Notes: generated by a model from the letters alone, not told the origin. A stretch of 50,211 nucleotides of DNA from Rhodobiaceae bacterium UBA6963 (GCA_002450335.1 DJZB01000022.1:1-50211), one strand, 5' to 3'. Counted from the stretch's first letter, positions 33,775 to 43,137 are shown. Program-made: numbers and translations.

Positions 33775-34932
33775 TCAGCCCCCCATAGCCTTAACAAAAC
33801 GATCAAAAATATAATGACTGTCCTGCGGCCCTGGCGAGGCCTCTGGATGATACTGAACAGAGAAAACCGGTTTATCCTTGAGTGAAATACCACAATTAGT
33901 TCCGTCAAATAGGCTGACATGAGTTTCAACTACACTGTCCGGCAGGCTGTCTCTATTGACTGTAAAGCCATGATTCATAGATGTAATTTCGACTTTATCA
34001 GTGGTCAGGTCTTTGACGGGGTGGTTGGCACCATGATGACCTTGCGGCATTTTCTCGGTTTTGGCCCCCAATGCGAGCGCAAGCATTTGGTGTCCGAGGC
34101 AGATGCCAAATATTGGCTTGCCGCTGGCGACGAGTTTTTGTATTTCCGGCACGGCATAACTGCCCGTGGCTGCGGGATCACCCGGGCCATTGGATAGAAA
34201 GATGCCGTCAGGATTATACGCCAGCACATCATCTGCTGAACTATTGCCGGGTAGTATAGTGACCTGACAACCTGCAGAGGACAGGCATCTAAGAATGTTT
34301 TTCTTAAGGCCATAATCTAGGGCAACTACGTTCTTGGGCGTTTCGGATGTGACAAAACCATCCCCCCAACTCCATCGGCCTTGGGTGTTTTCATAGTTTG
34401 TTTGTGTGGAAACATTGATAGCCAAATCCATGCCTTCAAGACCGGAAAACTCTTTTGCTTTTGTCTGCAATGCCGCCATATCAAAATTGCCGTCTTTGGC
34501 ATGGGCGATAACAGCGTTGAACATTCCATTTTCGCGGATGTGACTGGTCAATGACCTTGTATCAACCCCGCTTAGCCCGATAAGATTGCGTCCGCTTAGC
34601 CAGTCATTAAGATGCGACACGCTTCTGTAATTTGCTGGCAGGGTTATGTCTTCGCGGATAATCAGCCCCAAAGCTGCGTCTTCATTACTTGTATTTGTTA
34701 TTTCAGTGTCCTCGCTATTGGTGCCTACATTACCAATATGAGGGAAGGTGAATGTCACAATCTGCCCTGAATAGGATGGGTCAGTGAGGATTTCTTGATA
34801 ACCGGTAATGGCGGTATTAAAGCACACCTCGCCGGCAACTGCGCCCACTGCACCAATGCCGACTCCGAAAATAGATGTGCCGTCTGGGAGAACAAGAACC
34901 CCTGTGGGTTTGCGTGTTTCCCAGCCCGTCAT
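33775..34932 (-). CDS. carA: carbamoyl-phosphate synthase small subunit
   Basis: This 385-residue glutamine amidotransferase supplies ammonia to CarB. The N-terminal domain carries FNTAITGYQEILTDPSY, and the C-terminal class I glutaminase domain has the nucleophile C278 in GICLGHQ and the catalytic HPE in YHPEASPGP. GGGGA precedes the ATG. The upstream region is a 492-bp gap shared with the divergent yqeY-like gene; no pyrimidine attenuator was recognised in it. Confidence 0.99.
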   Translation of the reverse strand: MTGWETRKPTGVLVLPDGTSIFGVGIGAVGAVAGEVCFNTAITGYQEILTDPSYSGQIVTFTFPHIGNVGTNSEDTEITNTSNEDAALGLIIREDITLPANYRSVSHLNDWLSGRNLIGLSGVDTRSLTSHIRENGMFNAVIAHAKDGNFDMAALQTKAKEFSGLEGMDLAINVSTQTNYENTQGRWSWGDGFVTSETPKNVVALDYGLKKNILRCLSSAGCQVTILPGNSSADDVLAYNPDGIFLSNGPGDPAATGSYAVPEIQKLVASGKPIFGICLGHQMLALALGAKTEKMPQGHHGANHPVKDLTTDKVEITSMNHGFTVNRDSLPDSVVETHVSLFDGTNCGISLKDKPVFSVQYHPEASPGPQDSHYIFDRFVKAMGG

Positions 34933-35424
34933 CAGTGTGAGTCCCCGGTCATAATCATAGGTGAAAAAGGAATGGGAAAAGTAACAATGAAGCCGGAATA
35001 TTTAATTTTAGTTTTTATGAAGGCGGCTTTTATACTTTGCATATTATCCTCGAATAGAGTTTCACGCGGGTTCAAAATTCTGATCTTTGACCGATAGAAC
35101 ACCGGCCAAATTGTCGGGAAATTAATTAAAACATGAGGGCGGGTCAAGGAGGAAATCTTAAAAATCAAGAGTAATAGAAAACAAATGTGAATTAAAAATT
35201 TCTGATGTACCCCAAGCATGTTTTTTAACTAATAATTAATCCGTGAATGCAACTATTTGACACGATTCTCTCCCGCAGTTCATAAGGCGTCCAGCGAATT
35301 GACAAAAAAGCCTGAGGATAATCGTTGCATGAATACCAGCTTTGAAGTATTTTCCGCCAGCTTGCAAAGCCAGCTAATAGAAGTGGTGGTTCATGGCAGG
35401 TTTTAAAAACCATTAAGGTGTTTT
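34933..35424. other. 492-bp gene-free divergent region, carA / yqeY-like
   Basis: No convincing coding frame is present. It should hold promoters for carAB and for the yqeY-dnaG unit. Visible are three copies of CCAGCT at 35336, 35357 and 35370 and a small inverted repeat GGTTTT-A-AAAACC at 35399-35411 near the yqeY-like ribosome binding site. I see no tRNA, terminator or riboswitch-like structure that I can support. Confidence 0.55.
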
Positions 35425-35877
35425 ATGCGTGATCAAATCAATGATGCTTTGAAAGAGGCCGTAAAGGCTAAAGACCGCAGGAAAAGCTCAACGCTTCGCC
35501 TTATCAATGCTGCTATTAAAGACAGAGACATTGCCGCGCGGAGCAGCGATAATACCGAAGGCGTATCGGATGAGGAGATTCTAGAAATCCTCTCCAAAAT
35601 GGTTAAACAACGGGTTGAGTCTGCAGAAACATATAAGCAAGCAAATCGGCAGGAGCTTGTAGATCAAGAGCTCGAGGAGATCGAAATCATCAAGGGTTTT
35701 TTACCGCGCCAACTTGATGAAGATGAGTCACGTGCTGCCGTTGAAAATGTTATCAATGAAACTGAAGCCAGCGGTTTAAAAGATATGGGTCGTGTCATGG
35801 GCGAGTTAAAAGCGCGCTATCCTGGCCAAATGGATTTCGGAAAAGTTAGCAGCATTGTCAAAGACCTGCTTGGCTAG
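35425..35877 (+). CDS. GatB/YqeY domain-containing protein
   Basis: This 150-residue helical protein matches the YqeY family, related to the tail domain of the GatB amidotransferase subunit, with the characteristic KDRRKSSTLRLINAAIKDRDIA near the N-terminus (residues 16-37) and MGRVMGELKARYPGQMD near the C-terminus. The precise role is unknown; tRNA-linked amidation has been suggested from homology. AAGGTG precedes the ATG. It leads into dnaG and rpoD, taking the place rpsU holds in the enteric macromolecular synthesis operon. Confidence 0.92.
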   Translation: MRDQINDALKEAVKAKDRRKSSTLRLINAAIKDRDIAARSSDNTEGVSDEEILEILSKMVKQRVESAETYKQANRQELVDQELEEIEIIKGFLPRQLDEDESRAAVENVINETEASGLKDMGRVMGELKARYPGQMDFGKVSSIVKDLLG

Positions 35878-35964
35878 AGAGTTTTCCCCAGTTCATATGC
35901 GGGAGAACCATATCAACAATAATTTGCTACTGACGTGTCAGCTCTCTGACAGTAAGATAAAAAT

Positions 35965-37854
35965 ATGGCCTATCCGAGAAGCTTCATAGAGGAAATCAAG
36001 AACCGTGTTTCCGTCTCGGATATTGTCGGGCAAAAGGTTAAGCTTACCCGACGTGGAAGAGAGTTCGTTGGTCTAAGTCCCTTTAAAAACGAACGCACAC
36101 CCTCATTTACAGTGAATGATGAAAAGCAATTTTATCATTGTTTTTCAACAGGTAAGCATGGAACCGTATTTGATTTTCTTATGGAGACAGAGGGGTTGGG
36201 TTTTCCTGAAGCGGTCGAACGCCTTGCTGCGCGCGCTGGCATACAAGTTCCCGCGCAAGACCCACGCATGGTTGAAAAAGAAGAAAAAAATGCCTCTTTG
36301 ATTGATATTTGTGAGATGGCTTCAGTGTATTTCAAGACGCGTCTAGGCGGTGCGGCCGGTCGTGAGGCATTTGATTATCTTGTTAAAAGGGGTTTGGATG
36401 ACACGCTTATCCAATCATTTGGATTAGGTTATGCGCCGGGTGACCGAGTTGGTCTGGTTAAGCATCTCAAAGATCAGGGTGTTGCCGATAAAGATATTAT
36501 TGAAGCCGGATTAGCCGTTCAGCCGGAGGGTCGAAGCGACCTAATTGACCGATTTCGCAATCGGGTGATATTTCCAATAACAGACTCCCGGGATCGGGTT
36601 ATTGCCTTTGGTGGGCGGGCGCTGGAAGCCTCGGTGCCTGCCAAATATCTTAATTCCCCCGAGACTCCGTTGTTTCACAAGGGGCGGGTGTTATACAACT
36701 TTGCGAAGGCGCGTCAGTCAGCTTTTGACACCAAAACCCTTCTTGTTGTTGAGGGTTATATGGATGTCATTGGTCTCGCGCGAGGGGGATTCAATAATGC
36801 TGTCGCTTCGCTGGGTACGGCGGTGACGGAAGAGCAAATATCTCTGCTTTGGCGACTGGTCCAAGAACCTGTTCTGTGTCTGGATGGTGATGAGGCGGGT
36901 TTGCGGGCGGCTTATCGGGTCATTGACCGTGCTTTACCGCTTTTAAAACCCGGATATTCTTTGCGTTTTGCGGTTTTACCACAAGGTAAAGACCCGGATG
37001 ACTTGGTCAGAGAGGGGGGCGCTGAGGCTTTTAATAATGTACTCGAGCGCGCCAATAGTCTCATTGACATGCTTTGGGAGCGTGAACTTGCTTACGCGCC
37101 CTACGATACCCCTGAAAGACGGGCGGCGTTTTCTGACAGGTTGAGAAAAGCTGTAAGGCAGATCGAGCATATTGACGTTCGAAAATTTTATGGTGAAGAG
37201 ATAAAAAAACGTTTAGATGAGCTCTTCGCACCCGCTAACCGAGCTAACCGTGGGCCTCAGGCCAATGGAGGGCAATTTTACGGTTCAAATTATGGTGGCG
37301 GTTATTCACGGCAAAGAGGCGGTGGTAAATTTTATAAATTTAAATCCGGTGCTTCCGCCGAGGCCCGACGCTCAGCATTGGCAAGTGGGGCGGTAATGCT
37401 CCCCCCGAGAGAAGCAATGATTATGCTGGCCTTTATCCGTCATTCAAACCAGCTTTCCACGCATTTAAGTCAGTTGGAAAAGCTTGATTTCGTTACGGAT
37501 GATTTAAAATCTCTTCGTGACGCGATTGTTGATGCAATTTCTCACAATGCCCCCCTTGACAGTGGCGGTCTTAAGGGGCATTTGATAGGTATAGGATATG
37601 AAAATCTCATGACGCGGCTGGAGCAATTACCCGATGCGCGTATGTTGGTTTTTGTCCGCCCCGAAAGTGATCCTGAAGACGTTGTTTCCGGCTGGCTTGA
37701 CGCGGTTGAATTGCAGCATAGGTTAATAACATTAACCGCTGAAAAACGCGAAGCTGAGACTGATCTAGCTAGCGATACAACTCAGGAAAATTTTGAACGC
37801 TTAATGGCTATTGAAAACGAAATAAGTACCCTAGAAAGCAAAACACTAAACTAG
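35965..37854 (+). CDS. dnaG: DNA primase
   Basis: This 629-residue primase lays down RNA primers for replication. The order is an N-terminal zinc-ribbon-like region (1-100), the RNA polymerase core with a TOPRIM fold (VVEGYMDVIGLARGG and LDGDEAGLRAA), a glycine-rich linker near 420-455, and a C-terminal helicase-binding domain. In the zinc ribbon three of the four expected ligands are missing: S38, K41 and T62 stand where E. coli has C40, H43 and C64, and only C59 remains. The flanking motif TPSFTVNDEKQFYHCF is well kept. It lies between yqeY and rpoD (30-bp gap). Confidence 0.97.
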   Translation: MAYPRSFIEEIKNRVSVSDIVGQKVKLTRRGREFVGLSPFKNERTPSFTVNDEKQFYHCFSTGKHGTVFDFLMETEGLGFPEAVERLAARAGIQVPAQDPRMVEKEEKNASLIDICEMASVYFKTRLGGAAGREAFDYLVKRGLDDTLIQSFGLGYAPGDRVGLVKHLKDQGVADKDIIEAGLAVQPEGRSDLIDRFRNRVIFPITDSRDRVIAFGGRALEASVPAKYLNSPETPLFHKGRVLYNFAKARQSAFDTKTLLVVEGYMDVIGLARGGFNNAVASLGTAVTEEQISLLWRLVQEPVLCLDGDEAGLRAAYRVIDRALPLLKPGYSLRFAVLPQGKDPDDLVREGGAEAFNNVLERANSLIDMLWERELAYAPYDTPERRAAFSDRLRKAVRQIEHIDVRKFYGEEIKKRLDELFAPANRANRGPQANGGQFYGSNYGGGYSRQRGGGKFYKFKSGASAEARRSALASGAVMLPPREAMIMLAFIRHSNQLSTHLSQLEKLDFVTDDLKSLRDAIVDAISHNAPLDSGGLKGHLIGIGYENLMTRLEQLPDARMLVFVRPESDPEDVVSGWLDAVELQHRLITLTAEKREAETDLASDTTQENFERLMAIENEISTLESKTLN

Positions 37855-37884
37855 GGTAGGGAAATGTGTGGGGAAACGATATAA

Positions 37885-39840
37885 ATGAGCGCAAAAGCTA
37901 AGAAAAAATCAGAAGAAGTCGAAATAAAAGACACTTCTGACAGCCCGTTAATTGACTCTGATGTTGCTGTTCGCAAAATGATTAAGTCCGCTACACAGCG
38001 TGGCTTTATCACTGCGAGTGAACGAGACAAAGTGCTGACACTGGATAAATTTACCTCTGAACAAATTGAGGACATCCTGTCTCAGCTTTCAGAACTGGGT
38101 ATAAACGTCATTGAAAATGATGATGACCATGAAGAAGAGGAAGAGGACTCAGAGTCTGAAAGCCTCACAGAAAGTCAATCAACAGCAGTTGTAAAATCTG
38201 CGAAAACCGGCACTGGCGGTGATCGCACAGACGACCCTGTTCGCATGTACCTTCGCGAAATGGGTTCGGTTGAGCTTTTATCACGTGAAGGTGAAATTGC
38301 GATTGCCAAGCGGATAGAAGCCGGGCGGGAAACAATGATTGCCGGTCTTTGCGAAAGCCCGCTTACATTCCAAGCGATTATTATTTGGCGTGATGAGTTG
38401 AATGACGGCAAGGTTCTACTGCGGGATATCATTGATCTTGATGCTACTTTTGCCGGGCCTGATGCCAAGAAAATTGACAGAAGTGCTGAAGGTGCTGCTC
38501 CGCCTCCATCAGGTGCGCCAACAGGTGAAGCCGAGGGTGTTCCAAGCGAAGACGAGTCGGATGATGAGAGCAATCTCTCCATCTCTGCAATGGAGAATGA
38601 GCTTAAGCCGCAAGTACTTGAGACATTTGATGCGATTGCAAGTATTTACCAAAAATTACGCCGCATTCAGGATCGCAAAGTTGAGCTGAAATCCGGAAAT
38701 AAAGAACTTACAGCGGCACAATTGAAGAAACTTGAAGAAATGACCTCCGAGGTTATTCAACATGTGAAAGTGCTTTCTCTGAATAACAGTCGGATTGAAG
38801 CGCTTGTTGAGCAACTCTATATGATTAACAAACGGCTTTTGACGCTTGAAAATCAAGTTTGGCGTATGGCAGACAAATCCGGCGTAGACCGGGAAGAGTT
38901 TCTTAAACATTATCAAGGTAATGAATATGAAACCGGCTGGACACGACGGGTATCAAGACTGACCGGTAAGGGTTGGAAGAATTTTATTGGTGATAACCGT
39001 ATTGAGGTAAATGCTTACCGTGATGAAATTCAACAACTCGCTGGTGAGACAGGGCTGGATATTGCCGATTTCCGTCGCATTGTTCGTAAAGTGCAAAAAG
39101 GGGAGCGCGAAGCGCGTATCGCCAAAAAAGAAATGGTTGAGGCAAACTTGCGTCTCGTTATTTCAATTGCAAAAAAATATACCAATCGAGGCCTGCAATT
39201 CCTGGATCTTATTCAGGAAGGTAATATTGGTTTGATGAAAGCCGTAGATAAATTTGAATACCGTCGCGGTTACAAGTTTTCAACTTATGCGACATGGTGG
39301 ATTCGTCAGGCGATTACCCGTTCTATTGCTGACCAGGCACGAACAATCCGAATTCCGGTTCATATGATTGAAACCATTAATAAGATTGTTCGGACTTCGC
39401 GTCAGATGCTTCATGAGATTGGGCGTGAGCCAACACCTGAGGAATTATCTGATAAATTATCCATGCCTTTGGAAAAGGTGCGTAAGGTTCTCAAAATTGC
39501 CAAAGAGCCAATTAGTCTTGAAACACCTATTGGTGATGAAGATGACAGCCACCTTGGTGATTTCATCGAAGATAAGAATGCCATACTGCCGATTGATGCC
39601 GCGATTCAGAATAATCTTCGCGAAACGACCACCCGGGTTCTTGCTTCTTTAACACCTCGTGAAGAGCGTGTCTTACGGATGCGTTTTGGTATCGGAATGA
39701 ATACTGACCATACGCTGGAAGAAGTTGGGCAACAATTCTCTGTAACACGTGAACGTATTCGCCAGATTGAAGCTAAGGCATTGCGCAAGCTCAAGCACCC
39801 ATCGCGTTCAAGAAAATTGCGGAGTTTTCTCGATAGTTAG
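37885..39840 (+). CDS. rpoD: RNA polymerase primary sigma factor (sigma-70)
   Basis: This 651-residue housekeeping sigma factor has region 1.1 at the N-terminus, an acidic linker (about 70-100), region 1.2 (DPVRMYLREMG), a long non-conserved region with a proline- and acid-rich insert (about 190-235), region 2 with FSTYATWWIRQAI for -10 recognition, region 3, and region 4 with VTRERIRQIEAKALRKL for -35 recognition. GGGGAAA is upstream of the ATG. Its place after dnaG follows the conserved macromolecular synthesis order. Confidence 0.99.
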   Translation: MSAKAKKKSEEVEIKDTSDSPLIDSDVAVRKMIKSATQRGFITASERDKVLTLDKFTSEQIEDILSQLSELGINVIENDDDHEEEEEDSESESLTESQSTAVVKSAKTGTGGDRTDDPVRMYLREMGSVELLSREGEIAIAKRIEAGRETMIAGLCESPLTFQAIIIWRDELNDGKVLLRDIIDLDATFAGPDAKKIDRSAEGAAPPPSGAPTGEAEGVPSEDESDDESNLSISAMENELKPQVLETFDAIASIYQKLRRIQDRKVELKSGNKELTAAQLKKLEEMTSEVIQHVKVLSLNNSRIEALVEQLYMINKRLLTLENQVWRMADKSGVDREEFLKHYQGNEYETGWTRRVSRLTGKGWKNFIGDNRIEVNAYRDEIQQLAGETGLDIADFRRIVRKVQKGEREARIAKKEMVEANLRLVISIAKKYTNRGLQFLDLIQEGNIGLMKAVDKFEYRRGYKFSTYATWWIRQAITRSIADQARTIRIPVHMIETINKIVRTSRQMLHEIGREPTPEELSDKLSMPLEKVRKVLKIAKEPISLETPIGDEDDSHLGDFIEDKNAILPIDAAIQNNLRETTTRVLASLTPREERVLRMRFGIGMNTDHTLEEVGQQFSVTRERIRQIEAKALRKLKHPSRSRKLRSFLDS

Positions 39841-39917
39841 AGCTAGTGTTGCCTTGACAATTTGGCACAATCGGCGCAAAAGTGCCCCCAACTTTACTGA
39901 TACTTAGGTTCTGGCAA

Positions 39918-40253
39918 ATGTTGCTTACGCTCATGAAATCTAAAATACACCGTGCGCGGGTCACCCAATGCGACATGCATTATGAGGGGTCCATCACGAT
40001 TGATCGCGACTGGCTGGATGAGGTGGGTATTCTTCCCTATGAACAGGTTGATGTTCTGAATATTAATACCGGTGCACGTTTTACTACTTATGCGATTGAA
40101 GCCCCACGCGGGTCTCAGACTATTGGTATTAATGGGGCTGCGGCAAGATTAGTGCAACCGGATGATTTGGTGATTATTATTTCATACATTCAGTTAGAAC
40201 CCGAAGCTGCAAAAAGTCATGAACCAAATGTTTTGACCCTTACGCCACGCTAG
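39918..40253 (+). CDS. panD: aspartate 1-decarboxylase
   Basis: This 111-residue proenzyme makes beta-alanine for pantothenate and coenzyme A. Self-cleavage between G24 and S25 (HYEGSIT) creates the pyruvoyl cofactor; starting at the ATG at 39918 places this pair exactly at the family position, and an upstream frame beginning at 39882 would not. The sequence MKSKIHRARVTQ and the C-terminal INGAAARLVQPDD are typical. A tRNA gene follows after 35 bp. Confidence 0.95.
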   Translation: MLLTLMKSKIHRARVTQCDMHYEGSITIDRDWLDEVGILPYEQVDVLNINTGARFTTYAIEAPRGSQTIGINGAAARLVQPDDLVIIISYIQLEPEAAKSHEPNVLTLTPR

Positions 40254-40288
40254 TTTTTTCTGTTTCAAAGTGTTAGAAATTCCTCGGA

Positions 40289-40365
40289 GGGCCTGTAGCT
40301 CAGTTGGTTAGAGCGAACCGCTCATAACGGTTTGGTCGCAGGTTCGAGTCCTGCCGGGCCCACCA
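40289..40365 (+). tRNA. tRNA with CAT anticodon, probably tRNA-Ile2
   Basis: A complete 77-nt cloverleaf with encoded CCA is present: acceptor GGGCCTG (40289-40295) paired with CGGGCCC (40355-40361), D arm 40298-40314, anticodon stem AACCG/CGGTT with loop CTCATAA and anticodon CAT at 40323-40325, T loop TTCGAGT. A CAT anticodon could mean elongator Met or the AUA-reading Ile2 modified by TilS. The acceptor pairs C4-G69 and C5-G68 are those TilS is known to prefer in E. coli, which favours Ile2. It is not initiator tRNA, because positions 1 and 72 pair as G-C. Confidence 0.93.
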
Positions 40366-40397
40366 TTCTCCCTAAAATTGTGTCAGTAGGTTAAAGC

Positions 40398-40988
40398 GTG
40401 AAAGTTTCAAAGTTTACAATTTTTAATGTGCCATTTCTTATCCCTGTTTTAAGCAGGTTCAGCCGTTTTTTTGGTGCTTTGCTGGGGTGGAGTGTTGAAG
40501 GGGAGTTTCCTGATTATCCAAAAATGATGCTGGCTGCGGCGCCACATACCAGCAATTGGGATTTCTTGATGTTTCTCTATGCAATTTTGAATAAACGTGT
40601 TCAACCAAACGTAATGGGAAAACATACTCTTTTCTGGTGGCCCTTTAGTGTGATTATGAGTTTCCTCGGAGTTGTTCCGATTGATCGAACACAAAAAGGT
40701 GGTGTGGTTGAGCAAGGGATTAAGTATTTCAACTCTGTCGATAAGACTATTGTTTTAGTTACGCCGGAGGGAACACGCTCTTATCAAAAAGACTGGAAAT
40801 CTGGCTTCTATCATATTGCTTGGGGGGCAAAGGTGCCGCTCATTTTGTGTAAAGTAAATTTTGAAACCCGCACCATTTTTATTGGTAAAGAATTTTTAAT
40901 GACTGGTGACTACGACAAAGATATTGTCGGTATTAAAGAATATTATAAAGACTGCGTTCCGCTGATACCTGAAAATTTTGGTATTTAG
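40398..40988 (+). CDS. PlsC-like lysophospholipid acyltransferase
   Basis: This 196-residue protein has the acyltransferase motif HTSNWD (HX4D, near 50-55) and the second motif TPEGTRS, the hallmarks of 1-acylglycerol-3-phosphate acyltransferases. It is shorter than E. coli PlsC and lacks a long N-terminal membrane region, though a hydrophobic stretch (about 8-30) may dip into the membrane. The start is a GTG at 40398; the first internal ATG would remove the N-terminal 40 residues. The acyl acceptor is not known. Confidence 0.88.
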   Translation: MKVSKFTIFNVPFLIPVLSRFSRFFGALLGWSVEGEFPDYPKMMLAAAPHTSNWDFLMFLYAILNKRVQPNVMGKHTLFWWPFSVIMSFLGVVPIDRTQKGGVVEQGIKYFNSVDKTIVLVTPEGTRSYQKDWKSGFYHIAWGAKVPLILCKVNFETRTIFIGKEFLMTGDYDKDIVGIKEYYKDCVPLIPENFGI

Positions 40989-41054
40989 TTCTTTTAAATG
41001 AGCTTCTCATGAGCCAAGCTGACCGCACAAATAAATATAACCTTGGAGGGTAAT

Positions 41055-41480
41055 ATGGAAATCAGTACAGCACTTCTTCAACCTGTCATTGTTCTTGGCC
41101 TGTGGTCTGTTGTGATGATGGTCGTCACGATTTTTGCGCGCGTTAGGTATATGTCCAATCTTGATATCGCACCGGATGCTGCCAAGCATACAGCTGATGT
41201 TGCTTCAAAATTACCAAGCAATATTCGTCAAATTGGAGATAATTATAACCACCTGCATGAACAGCCTACGGCTTTTTATGCGGTTGCTATTGCAATAGCT
41301 CTCTCCGGTCACGGTGACGGGATTCAAGTTCAGTTGGCTTGGGCTTATGTTGTTTTAAGGATAATTCACAGTCTTATTCAATCTATCTATAACAATGTCA
41401 TGCACAGATTCATCACCTTCTTTGTTTCCGGTATCCTCATCGGTGCAATGGCAATAATTGAAATTCTAAACTGGATCTAA
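41055..41480 (+). CDS. MAPEG-family membrane protein
   Basis: This 141-residue protein has four hydrophobic helices and the MAPEG signature around NYNHLHEQPTAFYAVAIAIAL, written here only by its core NYNHLHEQP. MAPEG proteins (membrane-associated proteins in eicosanoid and glutathione metabolism) include glutathione-dependent enzymes, but bacterial members are mostly uncharacterized. I chose the ATG at 41055 because GGAGGG lies just before it (41045-41050) and the earlier TTG overlaps that site. ettA starts one base after its stop. Confidence 0.88.
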   Translation: MEISTALLQPVIVLGLWSVVMMVVTIFARVRYMSNLDIAPDAAKHTADVASKLPSNIRQIGDNYNHLHEQPTAFYAVAIAIALSGHGDGIQVQLAWAYVVLRIIHSLIQSIYNNVMHRFITFFVSGILIGAMAIIEILNWI

Positions 41481-41481
41481 A

Positions 41482-43137
41482 ATGGCTTCTTACCAATATG
41501 TCTATGTAATGGACCAGCTGTCCAAAACCTATCCCGGTGGGAAACAGGTTTTAAAAGACATTAGGCTCTCATTCTTTCCAGGTGCTAAAATCGGTGTTGT
41601 CGGGGTCAATGGCTCAGGTAAATCGACCTTGCTAAAAATCATGGCAGGTCTGGACGCCGAATATTCAGGAGAAGCATGGTCTGCAGACGGAGCCAAGGTG
41701 GGATATCTTGAGCAAGAGCCTCAATTGAATGCATCCAAGGACGTCTTGGGCAATGTTATGGAAGGTGTGGCTGAAAAGCAGGCGAAGGTTGAACGCTACA
41801 ACGAACTTGCTATGAATTATTCGGACGAGACAGCCGATGAAATGGCATCTTTACAAGATGAACTGGACAGCCAAAACCTTTGGGATTTAGACAGTCAGGT
41901 TGAGCAAGCCATGGATGCGTTGCGTTGTCCTCCATCTGATGCTGCCGTAGAGAACCTCTCCGGTGGTGAGAAACGCCGGGTTGCACTGTGTAAGCTTTTA
42001 CTTTCAAAGCCTGATATGCTTCTGCTTGATGAACCGACCAACCATCTGGATGCTGAGACTGTTGCATGGTTGCAGCATTATCTGACTGATTACGCCGGTA
42101 CGGTTGTTCTCGTAACGCACGACAGATATTTTCTGGATCAAGTCACGGGCTGGATTCTTGAGCTGGACCGTGGCTCAGGCTTTCCTTATGAGGGGAATTA
42201 TTCCTCTTGGCTCGAGCAGAAACACAAAAGACTTGACCAAGAAGCCAGAGAAGATGCCAGTCGCCAAAGAACCCTGTCCAGAGAGCTCGAATGGATTCAA
42301 GCTTCTCCCAAAGCGCGTCAAGCCAAGAGTAAGGCAAGAATTTCTGCCTATGAGGATATGGTTAATCAAAAAGAGCGCGAAGAAGTAGGGCGCGCGCAAA
42401 TTTCCATTCCTGCCGGCCCACGCCTTGGCGGGGTTGTGATTGAAGCAGATAATTTAACCAAAGGTTTTGATGATAAGTTGCTGATTGATGATTTGTCTTT
42501 CCAGCTACCTCCGGGTGGCATTGTTGGCGTTATAGGGCCGAACGGCGCGGGTAAAACGACATTGTTTAAAATGCTGACAGGTGTTGAAAACCCTGATGAT
42601 GGAAATCTTAAGGTCGGTGAAACGGTTGTAATGGGATATGTCGACCAGAGTCGGGATAATCTTGAGGATGGCAAAACAGTCTGGGAAGAAATTTCAGACG
42701 GCAACGATATTATCGAACTGGGTAATGGCGAGGTAAATTCCCGCGCTTATGTGGGGGCCTTTAACTTTCGTGGCGGTGACCAGCAGAAAAAAGTTGGCCT
42801 GTTATCAGGTGGTGAAAGAAACCGTGTGCATTTAGCAAAGATGCTACGTTCAGGAGCAAATTTACTGTTGCTTGATGAACCGACAAACGATCTTGATGTT
42901 GAAACCTTACGAGCGCTTGAAGAGGGATTGGAAGACTTCCCAGGATGTGCGGTTATTATCTCTCACGATCGCTGGTTTTTGGACAGGCTTGCTACGCATA
43001 TATTGGCCTTTGAGGGTGACAGCCATGTGGAATGGTTTGAGGGAAGCTATTCAGATTATGAAGTTGACAGGAAAGCGCGTCTCGGGACCGACGCAGAAGT
43101 GCCAACACGTATTAAATACAAACAGTTTAGTCGCTAG
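41482..43137 (+). CDS. ettA: energy-dependent translational throttle protein EttA (ABC-F)
   Basis: This 551-residue soluble protein holds two ABC cassettes with no membrane domain: Walker A GVNGSGKS (41-48) with LSGGEKRR at 159, and GPNGAGKT (352-359) with LSGGERNR at 441. An inserted arm and a charged linker (about 240-305) between the cassettes are typical of EttA, which binds the ribosomal E site and gates the first peptide bond according to ATP/ADP. Its last 11 bases overlap the end of the convergent mlaC gene. Confidence 0.96.
   Translation: MASYQYVYVMDQLSKTYPGGKQVLKDIRLSFFPGAKIGVVGVNGSGKSTLLKIMAGLDAEYSGEAWSADGAKVGYLEQEPQLNASKDVLGNVMEGVAEKQAKVERYNELAMNYSDETADEMASLQDELDSQNLWDLDSQVEQAMDALRCPPSDAAVENLSGGEKRRVALCKLLLSKPDMLLLDEPTNHLDAETVAWLQHYLTDYAGTVVLVTHDRYFLDQVTGWILELDRGSGFPYEGNYSSWLEQKHKRLDQEAREDASRQRTLSRELEWIQASPKARQAKSKARISAYEDMVNQKEREEVGRAQISIPAGPRLGGVVIEADNLTKGFDDKLLIDDLSFQLPPGGIVGVIGPNGAGKTTLFKMLTGVENPDDGNLKVGETVVMGYVDQSRDNLEDGKTVWEEISDGNDIIELGNGEVNSRAYVGAFNFRGGDQQKKVGLLSGGERNRVHLAKMLRSGANLLLLDEPTNDLDVETLRALEEGLEDFPGCAVIISHDRWFLDRLATHILAFEGDSHVEWFEGSYSDYEVDRKARLGTDAEVPTRIKYKQFSR

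Noticed and set aside
39862..39878. Sigma-54-like GG-N10-GC element (TTGGCAC then GC) before panD
   Set aside because: Spacing fits, but the -12 half lacks TTGC, panD is a housekeeping gene, and no enhancer-binding regulator is nearby.
40289..40365. tRNA gene as an integration (att) site
   Set aside because: No integrase, direct repeat of the tRNA 3' end or composition shift is seen downstream.
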